Part shown: piece after piece, positions 45,786 through 54,652 of the stretch
Numbering within the stretch: position 1 is the first letter of the stretch
Layout: every line of letters begins with the position of its first letter
NCBI RefSeq assembly: GCF_004115085.1
Contig: NZ_QXJP01000005.1
Span: 1 to 64,000, forward strand
Direction of reading: 5' to 3'
DNA: 64,000 nt
From: Longirhabdus pacifica
GTDB lineage: Bacteria > Bacillota > Bacilli > Paenibacillales > DSM-105158
Position numbers and translations under genes: made by a program
Notes under the pieces: model-generated
What the model was told of the DNA's origin: nothing
Database searches by the model: none
The model's input: the letters and a program-made list of their open reading frames with translations, nothing else

Positions 45786-46048
45786 ATTTTTTGAAATGCA
45801 TCATAACAAATAGGTATTATAGGAATAAGCGTGTACTTCTCATCTATCTTGTATCCCCCTTTATAATATAATATGCAATAAAGACAATATTACTTATACG
45901 ATTATTTCAAACAAAATCAGCATAAAGCCGAGTGATATAATATTTTATCTTCATAATAAAAGAAGACCACACGTTTTATATGTGTTATTTTGCATCCCAC
46001 CGTTGGAGGAAGACCGATAAAGGCAATACGGAAGAAAGGGGTGAGGAA

Positions 46049-46744
46049 TTGAAAAAGTCGATTTTAATCATAAATCTTTTAGATGAAGAGCTAACATTCC
46101 ATCATCTGTCCCCTCTTGTGGAAGTGAAATGCTACAAAAAATTAGAACATCTGATGCTTGTCGAAACGGAGAAGCACTACAAACTAATCATTATTGTCGT
46201 TGACGAACAGCTGCCTCATGTTCATGAAGATATTCAGTCGCTATCTTCATCGCTCATTGTTCTCTCTGGTAAACATCATTTTCTCTCATTTATGATTACG
46301 TCTATCATTGATTCAGTAGAAACTTACGCTGAACCATCCGTTAAAAGTTCATTTTTCAATCAATCCTTAAACTTCATCGAGGAACACTTATATGATGATG
46401 AGCTGTCGTTAGATAAAGTTTCATCTCGTTTTTATGTTAGTCGCTGTCACTATTCGAGAATGTTTCAAAAAAATGTTGGTCGTGGTTTTAAAGAATACAT
46501 TATTGGTAAGCGAATTGCGAAGGCGAAAGAGCTGCTGCAAAATGGGGAAAGTGTCACCGACACTTGTTACGCTGTAGGATACAATGACCTTAGTCATTTC
46601 GCTAGAATATTCAAGAAAATCGTCGGAGAAAATCCATCCATGTATAGGAAAAAAATCGCTACAAAACCCCCATCGTTATACAGAAAAAAGATGGTGAATG
46701 AGAATGCTAAGGAGGGATTTAATGATGAAAGCGTCATCTTCTAA
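46049..46744 (+). CDS. AraC family transcriptional regulator, paralogue B
   Basis: 231 residues from TTG 46049 with AAAGGGG 7 nt upstream; an upstream ATG at 45980 has no such site. The C-terminal AraC domain is clear: LSLDKVSSRFYVSRCHYSRM and SVTDTCYAVGYNDLSHFARIF...NPSMYR. An N-terminal receiver-like domain without the phospho-Asp pocket precedes it. Strong similarity to 44616-45260 indicates duplication. The tail (about 205-231) repeats PS.YRKKM/IA. It is the last regulator before the phage tail operon, to which it may be linked. Confidence 0.88.
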   Translation: MKKSILIINLLDEELTFHHLSPLVEVKCYKKLEHLMLVETEKHYKLIIIVVDEQLPHVHEDIQSLSSSLIVLSGKHHFLSFMITSIIDSVETYAEPSVKSSFFNQSLNFIEEHLYDDELSLDKVSSRFYVSRCHYSRMFQKNVGRGFKEYIIGKRIAKAKELLQNGESVTDTCYAVGYNDLSHFARIFKKIVGENPSMYRKKIATKPPSLYRKKMVNENAKEGFNDESVIF

Positions 46745-46934
46745 TATAGCAGGTCAGTGTAAAAACAGCACACCACAAGCCACTAACAAGACGAATACTG
46801 ATGCTAAGGAAGTTTCACGTGAGCATAAGACAGAAGAGCTGCTATATCCATTGAACGCAGTGGACCACATACACAGCAAATACGCTTTATTACACGTTCC
46901 ATCCGTGCAGCGGCACATATATAAAGTGCAATAA
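46722..46934 (+). CDS. Small protein of unknown function overlapping the AraC gene end
   Basis: 70 residues starting MMKASSSNIAGQCKNSTPQA, with AAGGAGGG 7-8 nt upstream and an overlap of 23 bp with the regulator's 3' end. It is polar, Thr/Lys/His-rich, with no membrane helix. Family unknown. The ribosome binding site makes it credible. Confidence 0.5.
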   Translation: MMKASSSNIAGQCKNSTPQATNKTNTDAKEVSREHKTEELLYPLNAVDHIHSKYALLHVPSVQRHIYKVQ

Positions 46935-47305
46935 AAGAAAAAGTAAAGAAAAATGAAAGAAAAACAATCGAAGATTTATTTTTCACGGTGTTAATATAGT
47001 AACATGAAAAGAAAAGGACAGAGGTAAGCGGGAATGCACGTCCATCGTAAAAGTGATCCTTTGTTCCATGACCGTTCGTCTTTTTTTATTCATAAAATGC
47101 ACGTTAAGGACTTTCTCTTGCAGAGAGTTCTTTTTTTGTTGAAAGGGGTGGTTTGATTCAGGCGTTGGGCGAGAACCTAACGTCACAGAGCTAAGAAAGA
47201 AAAGTAGAAAGAAGAAGCAAAAAGAAGTAAGAAGAAGTAATCATAAGTAAATTAAAGTGGATGAAAGTAAGTACAAGTAGGTTGATAGTTTAGGAGGAGA
47301 TGACC
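46935..47305. other. 371-bp region between the regulator block and the tail operon
   Basis: It must contain the tail operon promoter unless transcription reads through. I see a terminator at 47106-47138, purine-rich sequence just before the first tail gene, and no terminase, portal or capsid gene. A 41-codon frame at 47035-47160 has no convincing ribosome binding site. Confidence 0.5.
47106..47138 (+). terminator. Terminator upstream of the tail operon
   Basis: AAGGACTTTCTC and GAGAGTTCTT form a stem with one bulge, followed by a T run. Confidence 0.6.
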
Positions 47306-47737
47306 ATGATCCTCAATCGTATGGTGGATGCGATCAAGGAAAAGCTAGCAGTAGATTTCGGTGATGAGATGAAAATCTATACAGAAGACATCCCGCAAGG
47401 TTTAACAGAACCTTGTTTTTTTATTACCGTACTGTCCTCTTCGCAAAGACGAATGAAGAAGCTGCAATACGACAGACAACAAGCACTAGCTATTCAATAT
47501 ATTCCATACGGAAATATGAAAAACAAGGACATGTACGATACCGTCGATACATTGTACGACACATTGGAGATGCTTGTGATCGATGGAAAAGGTTTTACTG
47601 CAAGCAAGATGAATCACAAAACAGAAAATGATGTATTGCATTTTCTAGTAGATTACCACGTTCAAGTTCAAAAAGAGGAAGCAGAACAGACACCGATGGA
47701 ACAAGTAGAGTGGAACAATGTGGTGAACAGTAAGTAG
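47306..47737 (+). CDS. Phage tail terminator-like protein (DUF6838 / XkdJ position)
   Basis: 143 residues from ATG 47306, with AGGAGGAG 8 nt upstream; ATG 47300 is too close. ITVLSSSQRRMKKLQYDRQQ and DMYDTVDTLYDTLEMLVIDG are like the small protein encoded just before the tail sheath in PBSX-type phages, thought to close the tail tube. It is the first gene of the tail operon, with the sheath gene 70 bp downstream. Confidence 0.75.
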   Translation: MILNRMVDAIKEKLAVDFGDEMKIYTEDIPQGLTEPCFFITVLSSSQRRMKKLQYDRQQALAIQYIPYGNMKNKDMYDTVDTLYDTLEMLVIDGKGFTASKMNHKTENDVLHFLVDYHVQVQKEEAEQTPMEQVEWNNVVNSK

Positions 47738-47807
47738 TCTGGACGTATGGGCAATGACCATACGTTGGAAAACAAAACACATAAAAAATGAGAGGTAGTG
47801 AGAACAT

Positions 47808-49127
47808 ATGGCACTTGGTGGAGGAACATTTTTAACTCAAAATAAAAGTTTACCAGGATCGTATATTAATTTTGTAAGTGCAGCAAGAGCATCTGCAACA
47901 TTAAGTGAGAGAGGTTATGTAGCAATGCCTTTATCGCTAGATTGGGGTGCTGCAGATGATATCGTCACATTAGAAGCAGCAGATTTCGGTAAAGAAGCGA
48001 TGAAGCTATTTGGTTATTCACCTGATGCACCGCAGTTACAACCTATTCGTGAAGTACTGCGTCACGCGAAAACGGTATATTTCTATCGCTTAAACGGTGG
48101 AACAAAGGCAGAGAAAACAGAAGGGTCTGTAACGATAACTGCAAAGCACAGTGGTGTGCGCGGAAACCACTTGAAAGTTGGTATTGTGCAAAATGCAGAC
48201 GACAACACATTATTTGAAGTGAGTACGTATGTAGATACGAAAAAAGTAGATACACAAATCGTATCTACCATCGATGCATTAGTAGATAATGACTACGTTA
48301 TGTTTAGTGGAACGGGTGCACCGACTGCATCTGCGGGTATCACTTTAGAAGGAGGTACAAATAAAGCGGCAGTTGATGCGGACGACTATCAAACTTTCTT
48401 AAATAAAGCGGAAGCATATGCGTTCAATACATTAGCTTGTCCGAGCGCAACACCAGCGATTATTAGTCTTTTCGTGGAATATACAAAACGCATGAGAGAA
48501 GAGAACGGCATTAAGTTCCAAACAGTCGTATACCGTTCAGCGGCTGACCATGAAGGCGTCATTTCGGTAGAAAATACGGTGAAGGGTGAGCAAGTGAACG
48601 CTGCGTCTCTTGTGTATTGGACAGCAGGTGTGACAGCAGCATGTGCCATCAACCAAAGCAATAGTAATACAACTTACGATGGTGAATACGACATCGATGT
48701 GGATTACACGCAAAGCGAGTTGGCAAAAGGGTTAAAAGAAGGGAAGTTCTTATTCCATAAAGTGGGCGATAAAGTCAACATCCTAGACGATATTAATACG
48801 TTCGTTTCTGTTACACCGGATAAAAACGAAGATTTCAGCTCCAATCAAGTGGTACGCGTCTTAGATCAAGTGGCGAACGATACAGCGGTGTTGTTTAACC
48901 AGCAGTATCTAGGAAAAGTACAAAACAATGATACAGGCAGAAGCTTGTTTTGGAATGAATTAGTGACGTACTTTAAACAATTGCAAAATATTAATGCGAT
49001 TGAAGCATTTCAAGCAGAAGATATCGTAGTGGAACAAGGAGCGGATAAAAAATCGATTTCCGTATCCAACTCCATTACACCGACAGCAGCCATGACGAAA
49101 TGTTATATGACCGTCGTCGTGCAATAA
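47808..49127 (+). CDS. xkdK: Contractile tail sheath protein
   Basis: 439 residues, the length of PBSX XkdK. MALGGGTFLTQNKSLPGSYI and the end ITPTAAMTKCYMTVVVQ match the XkdK family; the middle has SVTITAKHSGVRGNHLKVGI and the C-terminal sheath fold. It polymerises around the tube and contracts to drive it into the target. Presence of a sheath shows the particle is of myovirus/R-type, not siphovirus, architecture. AGAGGTAG precedes the ATG. Confidence 0.93.
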   Translation: MALGGGTFLTQNKSLPGSYINFVSAARASATLSERGYVAMPLSLDWGAADDIVTLEAADFGKEAMKLFGYSPDAPQLQPIREVLRHAKTVYFYRLNGGTKAEKTEGSVTITAKHSGVRGNHLKVGIVQNADDNTLFEVSTYVDTKKVDTQIVSTIDALVDNDYVMFSGTGAPTASAGITLEGGTNKAAVDADDYQTFLNKAEAYAFNTLACPSATPAIISLFVEYTKRMREENGIKFQTVVYRSAADHEGVISVENTVKGEQVNAASLVYWTAGVTAACAINQSNSNTTYDGEYDIDVDYTQSELAKGLKEGKFLFHKVGDKVNILDDINTFVSVTPDKNEDFSSNQVVRVLDQVANDTAVLFNQQYLGKVQNNDTGRSLFWNELVTYFKQLQNINAIEAFQAEDIVVEQGADKKSISVSNSITPTAAMTKCYMTVVVQ

Positions 49128-49162
49128 TCATTCGAGAATCATAAAAAAGGGGAGAATAAAAG

Positions 49163-49630
49163 ATGGCAAATACGATGAGTGCAAGAGATGCAGTGAGCGC
49201 TTCTTTAGCAGAATGCTATATTACATTAGATGGAAATACGTATAATTTTATGCAAGCAATTAACTTGGAAGCAACAATAGAAAAGACAAAAAGCGAAGTT
49301 CCGATTTTAGGGAAAACGGGTAAAGGAAATAAATCTACGGGCTGGACAGGTTCTGGTTCTGCCACGTTCCACTATAATACATCCCTGTTCCGTGAATTGT
49401 TATATAACTATAAAGAAACAGGACAAGATATGTATTTTGATATTAAAGTTACGAATGAAGACCCAACATCTTCCGTTGGCAAACAAACGGTTTTCTTAAA
49501 AGGATGCAATATGAACGGTGGTGTCCTTGCTAAATTTGATGCAGATGCAGAGTATTTAGATGAAGAAATGGAATTTACATTCGAAGATTTCGAAATACAG
49601 ACGAAATTTACAAATTTACCTGGTATGTAA
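49163..49630 (+). CDS. xkdM: Tail tube protein
   Basis: 155 residues, the usual length for the XkdM family. It has LDGNTYNFMQAINLEATIEK, PILGKTGKGNKSTGWTGSGS and FHYNTSLFRELLYNYKETGQ. It stacks into the inner tube. It lies 35 bp after the sheath gene and is followed by a terminator, so the two abundant structural genes can be expressed above the rest. Confidence 0.93.
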   Translation: MANTMSARDAVSASLAECYITLDGNTYNFMQAINLEATIEKTKSEVPILGKTGKGNKSTGWTGSGSATFHYNTSLFRELLYNYKETGQDMYFDIKVTNEDPTSSVGKQTVFLKGCNMNGGVLAKFDADAEYLDEEMEFTFEDFEIQTKFTNLPGM

Positions 49631-49688
49631 TAGTAGAAAGGGTAAGTTGTAATAAGTTTGAACACGTTCATTCAACGGGTTTAGAAAA

Positions 49689-49721
49689 AGAAACCAAGTC
49701 AACAACGCTTGGTTTCTTTTT
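49689..49721 (+). terminator. Intra-operon terminator/attenuator after the tube gene
   Basis: GAAACCAAG pairs with CTTGGTTTC, followed by five T residues. It probably lets only part of the transcripts continue into the low-copy tail genes. Confidence 0.85.
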
Positions 49722-49823
49722 CACATCGTTAGAAACTAAACAAATTTCATCGCTTGAACAGGGATCATCAAAGAATGAGACCATCTTTACAAGCGATATA
49801 AAATATAAAGGACAGGTGATCTT

Positions 49824-50252
49824 GTGAGTAATTTAAGTGCGTTTTTAGCGCAAAATGCAGTGCAAAATGAGGGTATCACGTTTGTGGCATCTAAGCGTTT
49901 TGTAGATGACCATAACGAGCCAATGGAATGGGAAATTCGTTGTATTACATCGGAAGAAGACGAAGTGTTGCGTAAATCTTGTACACATAAAGTACCCGTT
50001 CCAGGTAAGCGAGGACAGTATACGCAGGAGACGGACTACCACAAATATTTAGGTAAACTTGCAGTAAAATGCACCGTATTTCCTAACTTGAACGATACGG
50101 AAGTGCAAAATAGCTATGGCGTAATGGGTGCGGACGTATTGTTAAAAACGATGCTGAGACCCGGAGAATATGCGGAATACTTAAACAAAATTCAAGAGGT
50201 CAATGGCTTCGAAGTCAGTATGGAAGACATGGTAGATGAAGCAAAAAACTAA
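49824..50252 (+). CDS. xkdN: Tail assembly chaperone, short form (XkdN-like)
   Basis: 142 residues beginning at GTG 49824. MEWEIRCITSEEDEVLRKSC, TDYHKYLGKLAVKCTVFPNL and LRPGEYAEYLNKIQEVNGFE match XkdN-type tail assembly chaperones. These coat the tape measure protein before the tube forms. The last codons, GCA AAA AAC, contain a -1 slippery heptamer, so a long form is expected too. Confidence 0.88.
   Translation: MSNLSAFLAQNAVQNEGITFVASKRFVDDHNEPMEWEIRCITSEEDEVLRKSCTHKVPVPGKRGQYTQETDYHKYLGKLAVKCTVFPNLNDTEVQNSYGVMGADVLLKTMLRPGEYAEYLNKIQEVNGFEVSMEDMVDEAKN
50243..50249 (+). promoter_or_regulatory. -1 ribosomal frameshift site
   Basis: A AAA AAC is in the correct phase (GCA AAA AAC TAA) immediately before the chaperone stop codon. 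It matches the X XXY YYZ consensus. The -1 frame stays open for 59 more codons. Confidence 0.8.
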
Positions 50253-50428
50253 TTAAAGAAGGTGATTTTGAAGCCAATATGGCGTATTATTGCCTTCACA
50301 AGTTTGGTTGGGAGCCTGCAAAATATATGCAACAATCTCGAGAAGAGCGAGCATTTATTGCTGCTTCCATTCAAATCAAATTAGAAAACGATAAAAAACA
50401 AAGTAATAAATCCAAGCGAAAAAGATAG
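50249..50428 (+). CDS. Frameshift extension of the tail assembly chaperone
   Basis: Read in the -1 frame after the slippery site, the extension has 59 residues, LIKEGDFEANMAYYCLHKFG, WEPAKYMQQSREERAFIAAS and a Lys-rich end. It makes a 201-residue chaperone fusion, as in lambda gpG/gpGT and PBSX-type phages. It has no start or ribosome binding site of its own, which supports frameshifting as its only route of expression. Confidence 0.8.
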   Translation, partial: LIKEGDFEANMAYYCLHKFGWEPAKYMQQSREERAFIAASIQIKLENDKKQSNKSKRKR

Positions 50429-50456
50429 ATGCCGTCACGGTAGTCTATCTTTTTTT
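50418..50456 (+). terminator. Hairpin overlapping the end of the chaperone extension
   Basis: AAAGATAGATGCCGT pairs with ACGGTAGTCTATCTTT, followed by a T run. A second intra-operon attenuator. Confidence 0.75.
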
Positions 50457-50581
50457 AGCTATGTATGTGGTATGGATTTGTTTATACAAACGATAACGAA
50501 ATGTGTCATGGAAGTTTGCAAATGTAAACTAATGTTGTAAACTTTTTTGCCAGTCGTTATCTTATTTTATACAGAAGGTAG

Positions 50582-52318
50582 GTGGAAATTATCGCTACCA
50601 TAAAATCATCCATGAAGACGTTCTCTGCTTTCAATGAGGCGGCGAACGTGACAAAAGAAAAAATAGAGCAGTTTAAAAAAATATCCCAAGATAATGCAAA
50701 AGAAGTTGCAAAGAGTATGGGTGCGTATAAAGAAAACATTAAAGCAGGCTTAAACTCTTTTGTCGGTGCGGCAGACCAATATGCAGAAATTCAAGGAAGG
50801 TTGGGTTTAATTACTGGCGATCAAGCACAGTTAGAGCAGATGAATCGCAGCATTTTTAAGTCGGCACAGCAGGCTCGTGTACCTTATCAAGACATTGCAA
50901 ATACAGTCGCCAATCTGGGAACATCGGCAAAAGATGCCTTTAGTAATCAGGATGAAATGGTACAATTTGCTGAACTGGCGGCAAAATCATTCCGTATCGC
51001 GGGCATGGAAGCAGGGGAACAGTCTGGCATCATGAGTAAACTGACTACAGACATGGCTAACGGGAGTATGAGTGGGGGATTCATGGCAAGTCTCATTACC
51101 GATGCACCGTTATTAGCCGATGCACTATCTAACGCATTGGGAGTAGGAAGGGAACAGCTCATCCATTTAGCAGAACAAGGAGCGATGACATCCGAAGTGA
51201 TGAAAAATGCGATGCTCCTCTCCGGTGAGGAAATTAATGCCCAGTTCGCACAGTTACCGCTCACGTTTAGCGATGTTGTGCAAAGTATGAAAAATTATTT
51301 CATTGAAACGTTGCAGCCTGCTTTTCAGCTATTTTCAACTTGGCTTAATTCAGAGTCGGCTGTGCAAATGATGGAGAGTGTCAGAATTGGCTTAGCAATG
51401 GTAGGAGCTGCATTGACGTTTGTTGCACAGATGGCAAGTGCGGTAGCTACTTTTTTTAGTAATAACTGGTCTGTTATCGGTCCGATCATATGGGGCATTG
51501 TCGCAGCAATTACTGCATATAGGACGGCAGTCATGATCGCTACAGTGGCGCAACAAGCGATGAACACGATCATGTCACTCAATCCAATCGGCTTGATCAT
51601 CGGTCTCGTCGTTGGTCTTATTTTGGCTTTTCTCGCGCTCATTGCTGCTTGCGATCCTGTGCGTGAATTTTTCGCCAATACGTTCCGCTTCCTAGGAGAC
51701 ATTACGGCTAAAGTCGTCGGTTTTATGATCGATTTATGGGCAGGATTTTACAACGATTTTATCGATATCGTGAATTTACTTCTAGAAGGGGTAAACAAAG
51801 TCGTGAATGCCATCGGTTCTTTTATCGGTTTGGACAGCGAAATTAACTTAGAGCTGAGTAAAATAGACACAAGTCAATTTAAGGAAGGCATACAAGACGG
51901 CATTGAAGGTGCATTTGACGCTGCTGCGAATGGCATAGAGTCATTCGATATCGATGCCATTAAAAGCACCCTTGGACTAGAGGACTTACAAAAAGGTCCA
52001 GAAGCTCCTCCTGATGATCCATTAAATCAACCGTTTGGCGATTTTGGCGGCGGTGATCTTTCGGGTAGTGTAAGCAATATCGATCAAAACACCGCAGGCA
52101 TGCGAGATGGTATGGATCTGAACACGGAAGAGATTAAATATTTACGGGAAGTGGCAGAGCAAGATGCGATTAATCGCTTTACCACTGCGGAAGTGAAGTT
52201 AGATATGAAGAATGAACTGCAAGTGAATAGCGATCTGGATATCGATGGGGTCGTAAGGCATATCGAAGAACAGATGGGCGAAGCGATGGCCGTCGCAGCG
52301 GAAGGAGTGTATGAGTAA
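50582..52318 (+). CDS. xkdO: Tail tape measure protein
   Basis: 578 residues from GTG 50582 behind AAGGTAG. The N-terminal third is helical (MKTFSAFNEAANVTKEKIEQ). A tape-measure core with QAQLEQMNRSIFKSAQQARV and SGIMSKLTTDMANGSMSGGF follows, then hydrophobic segments (about 270-370, including IGLIIGLVVGLILAFLALIA). Tape measure length sets tail length; at about 0.15 nm per residue this would give roughly 85 nm, much shorter than PBSX XkdO (over 1300 residues) would. That estimate is inference. Confidence 0.87.
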   Translation: MEIIATIKSSMKTFSAFNEAANVTKEKIEQFKKISQDNAKEVAKSMGAYKENIKAGLNSFVGAADQYAEIQGRLGLITGDQAQLEQMNRSIFKSAQQARVPYQDIANTVANLGTSAKDAFSNQDEMVQFAELAAKSFRIAGMEAGEQSGIMSKLTTDMANGSMSGGFMASLITDAPLLADALSNALGVGREQLIHLAEQGAMTSEVMKNAMLLSGEEINAQFAQLPLTFSDVVQSMKNYFIETLQPAFQLFSTWLNSESAVQMMESVRIGLAMVGAALTFVAQMASAVATFFSNNWSVIGPIIWGIVAAITAYRTAVMIATVAQQAMNTIMSLNPIGLIIGLVVGLILAFLALIAACDPVREFFANTFRFLGDITAKVVGFMIDLWAGFYNDFIDIVNLLLEGVNKVVNAIGSFIGLDSEINLELSKIDTSQFKEGIQDGIEGAFDAAANGIESFDIDAIKSTLGLEDLQKGPEAPPDDPLNQPFGDFGGGDLSGSVSNIDQNTAGMRDGMDLNTEEIKYLREVAEQDAINRFTTAEVKLDMKNELQVNSDLDIDGVVRHIEEQMGEAMAVAAEGVYE

Positions 52319-52971
52319 TGTATGTGATGACATTAAATGAAGTACAACTACCCGTTACCCCTTCCAAGTTCACATTAAAAATTGCAAACGAAAATAAAAC
52401 GGTCTCCATGCTGGAAACAGGGGAGATCAACTTGTTGCGAACGCCGGGACTTTCCGAAATTACGTTCGATGCGCTCATTCCGCATACGGAGTATCCTTTT
52501 GCCGTATATCCGGATGGATTCAAAGATCAAACGTACTATACGGAACATTTTAAAGCGCTAAAACAAAATAAGATGCCTTTTCCATTTACGTATGTTCGTC
52601 AAACACCACAAGGAAAGCCGTTATTCGATAACATCATGCAAGTATCCTTGGAAGAATACACGTGGAAAGAAGACGCGAAAAACGGCTTCGATATTATCAT
52701 TAGTGTGAAATTGAAAGAGTACCGCCAAGACGCAACGATTTTGGTGAAAAATGGGCCTGAAGATGAGGATGGCACACCGACAGCCACGTTAGAAGAACAG
52801 CGACCAGCGAAAGAACCCGCAGCATCCTATACAGTGCAGGCTGGCGATACGCTGTGGAGTATTTGTAAAAAAGAACTCGGAGATGGGGCGAAGTATAAAG
52901 AAATAGCTTCGTTAAATGGCATAAAAAATGCCAACCTCATTTATCCAGGGCAGGTGATCCGCTTTGCCTAA
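52318..52971 (+). CDS. xkdP: LysM-containing tail hub/baseplate protein
   Basis: 217 residues. The N-terminal 140 are the XkdP-type domain (LNEVQLPVTPSKFTLKIANE, EYTWKEDAKNGFDIIISVKL). The C-terminal LysM (about 168-216: YTVQAGDTLWSICKKELG...NLIYPGQVIRF) probably grips peptidoglycan or joins hub parts, like gp53-type proteins. It overlaps the tape measure stop by 1 nt and the next gene by 8 nt. Confidence 0.92.
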   Translation: MYVMTLNEVQLPVTPSKFTLKIANENKTVSMLETGEINLLRTPGLSEITFDALIPHTEYPFAVYPDGFKDQTYYTEHFKALKQNKMPFPFTYVRQTPQGKPLFDNIMQVSLEEYTWKEDAKNGFDIIISVKLKEYRQDATILVKNGPEDEDGTPTATLEEQRPAKEPAASYTVQAGDTLWSICKKELGDGAKYKEIASLNGIKNANLIYPGQVIRFA

Positions 52972-53929
52972 ATTACAGCTGCTGATGACAAATGAGGGTG
53001 AAACGTATCAACCGCTCATTGAAGAAGGCGTCACGTGGGAAACAGATCGTATGGGGACACCGGGCAAGCTGACATTTAAAGTGTTGGCGGATGGCATTGT
53101 CAACTTTCAAGAAGGAAACAACGTTGTTTTTAGCGTAGACGATACTATGATTTTTAACGGTTTTGTGTTTACGAAAAAGCGGGATAAAAATCAGATTATT
53201 ACCGTTACCGCATATGATCAGCTGAGATATTTGAAAAACAAAGATACGATGGTATATCGAAATAAAAAGGCCAGCGAAGTGATACAAAAGCTGGCCGCAG
53301 ATTTTGTACTGCAAGCGGGAGATATTGAAGATACAGGCTTCGTTATTCCAGTTAGGGTCGAAGAAAATACAACGTTAATGGATGTCATTCAGACTGCGCT
53401 GCATCTCACGACACAGCATAGTGGTAACGTGTATGTCCTCTACGATGATATCGGTAAAATAACACTCCGAAACATCGAATCGATGAAGCTGAATGTGGTC
53501 ATCGGAGAAGGTAGCGCAGAGAACTTCAACTATAGCTCTTCTATTGATAAAGACACGTACAACCGCATTAAATTATCACAGAAAAACGAAGAAAAAGGCA
53601 GAACAGAAATTTTTATCGTTGAAGACAAAGTAAAGCAGAATGAATGGGGACTGCTTCAGTACTATGAAGAGATAGATTCAGATGAAAATGGCATCGTGAA
53701 GGTGGAGGCGTTAAATAAACTGCACAATCAAAAGCGGCGTTCCTTATCCATTCAACATGCGATAGGCGACATCAGAGTACGTGGTGGGTCCAGCGTCATC
53801 ATTCATTTGCCTAAACTAGGAGACATCTCCCTGCAAAACTATATGCTCGTGGACAAAGTAAAGCACACATTCAAAGACAGTCAGCACGTCATGGACTTGA
53901 CGTTAAGGGGAGGGCTGATCCGTGGCTAA
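52964..53929 (+). CDS. xkdQ: Tail hub protein (gpD-like)
   Basis: 321 residues from TTG 52964. VTWETDRMGTPGKLTFKVLA, VVFSVDDTMIFNGFVFTKKR, ITVTAYDQLRYLKNKDT and YRNKKASEVIQKLAADFVLQ are the XkdQ/late control gpD family. It forms the baseplate hub on which the tube is built. Overlapping starts and stops with both neighbours indicate tight coupling. Confidence 0.92.
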   Translation: MPKLQLLMTNEGETYQPLIEEGVTWETDRMGTPGKLTFKVLADGIVNFQEGNNVVFSVDDTMIFNGFVFTKKRDKNQIITVTAYDQLRYLKNKDTMVYRNKKASEVIQKLAADFVLQAGDIEDTGFVIPVRVEENTTLMDVIQTALHLTTQHSGNVYVLYDDIGKITLRNIESMKLNVVIGEGSAENFNYSSSIDKDTYNRIKLSQKNEEKGRTEIFIVEDKVKQNEWGLLQYYEEIDSDENGIVKVEALNKLHNQKRRSLSIQHAIGDIRVRGGSSVIIHLPKLGDISLQNYMLVDKVKHTFKDSQHVMDLTLRGGLIRG

Positions 53930-54254
53930 TAATTTACTGCAAATGGTAAAGAAAATTACCCAAGACACGATGAACCAAGCAAGTCTCGTCCAATTCATGT
54001 ATGGAACGGTCACATCCACTAGCCCGCTTGAAATTAACATCGAACAACGATTAACGCTACAGGAAGATTTTTTATTCCTGACGAATAACGTCATCGACCA
54101 TGAAGTGTACATGACGACAGAAAATGAAATTGGGAATGAAACAAAAAAATTATACAAAGTCCATCATGGACTCATAGTAGGTGATCAAGTGATGCTCATG
54201 CGCATGCAAGGCGGACAGCAATACATTGTATTAAATAAGTTGGTGAAGCCATGA
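53922..54254 (+). CDS. xkdR: XkdR-like baseplate protein (DUF2577)
   Basis: 110 residues from GTG 53922, overlapping xkdQ by 8 nt. MVKKITQDTMNQASLVQFMY, TSTSPLEINIEQRLTLQEDF and VGDQVMLMRMQGGQQYIVLN match the family, which probably forms the central spike/hub OB-fold. It overlaps the next gene by 4 nt. Confidence 0.9.
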   Translation: MANNLLQMVKKITQDTMNQASLVQFMYGTVTSTSPLEINIEQRLTLQEDFLFLTNNVIDHEVYMTTENEIGNETKKLYKVHHGLIVGDQVMLMRMQGGQQYIVLNKLVKP

Positions 54255-54652
54255 TACCGAAAATCAATCAAGTCATACAAGAAGATACTGCATTTCGCAT
54301 ACTGCAACAACCAACCAAAACATATAAGCTAACGAACACTCGCATTAGCGGATATACAGATGAGCAAGAGGCGATGAAACAAGCGATCTACAAAATATTA
54401 AATACGGAACGCTATGCTTATGTCATCTATTCATGGAACTACGGTTTTGAATGGCAAGATTTGATTGGCAAACCGTCATCCTACGTATATCCTGTATTGC
54501 AGCAAAGAATAACGGAAGCATTGACACAAGATGAACGTATCACGAGTGTCGATGCTTTTTCTTTTTCTAGTCATAAAAAAGACGTGCACATTTCTTTTAC
54601 CGTGCATACGAAGGTAGGAAATATACAGGCAGAAAAGGTGGTGACATTGTAA
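54251..54652 (+). CDS. xkdS: XkdS-like baseplate wedge protein (DUF2634, gp25-like)
   Basis: 133 residues. TYKLTNTRISGYTDEQEAMKQ, YAYVIYSWNYGFEWQDLIGK and SVDAFSFSSHKKDVHISFTV fit the DUF2634 family, the gp25-like piece that nucleates the sheath at the baseplate. Confidence 0.9.
   Translation: MIPKINQVIQEDTAFRILQQPTKTYKLTNTRISGYTDEQEAMKQAIYKILNTERYAYVIYSWNYGFEWQDLIGKPSSYVYPVLQQRITEALTQDERITSVDAFSFSSHKKDVHISFTVHTKVGNIQAEKVVTL

Noticed and set aside
45426-45794. 122-codon frame made of three near-identical 41-residue units
   Set aside because: It lies entirely in the 123-bp tandem repeat; the period is divisible by three, which keeps one frame open by chance. There is no ribosome binding site.
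47035-47160. 41-codon frame before the tail operon
   Set aside because: It runs through the terminator hairpin and has no well-placed Shine-Dalgarno sequence.
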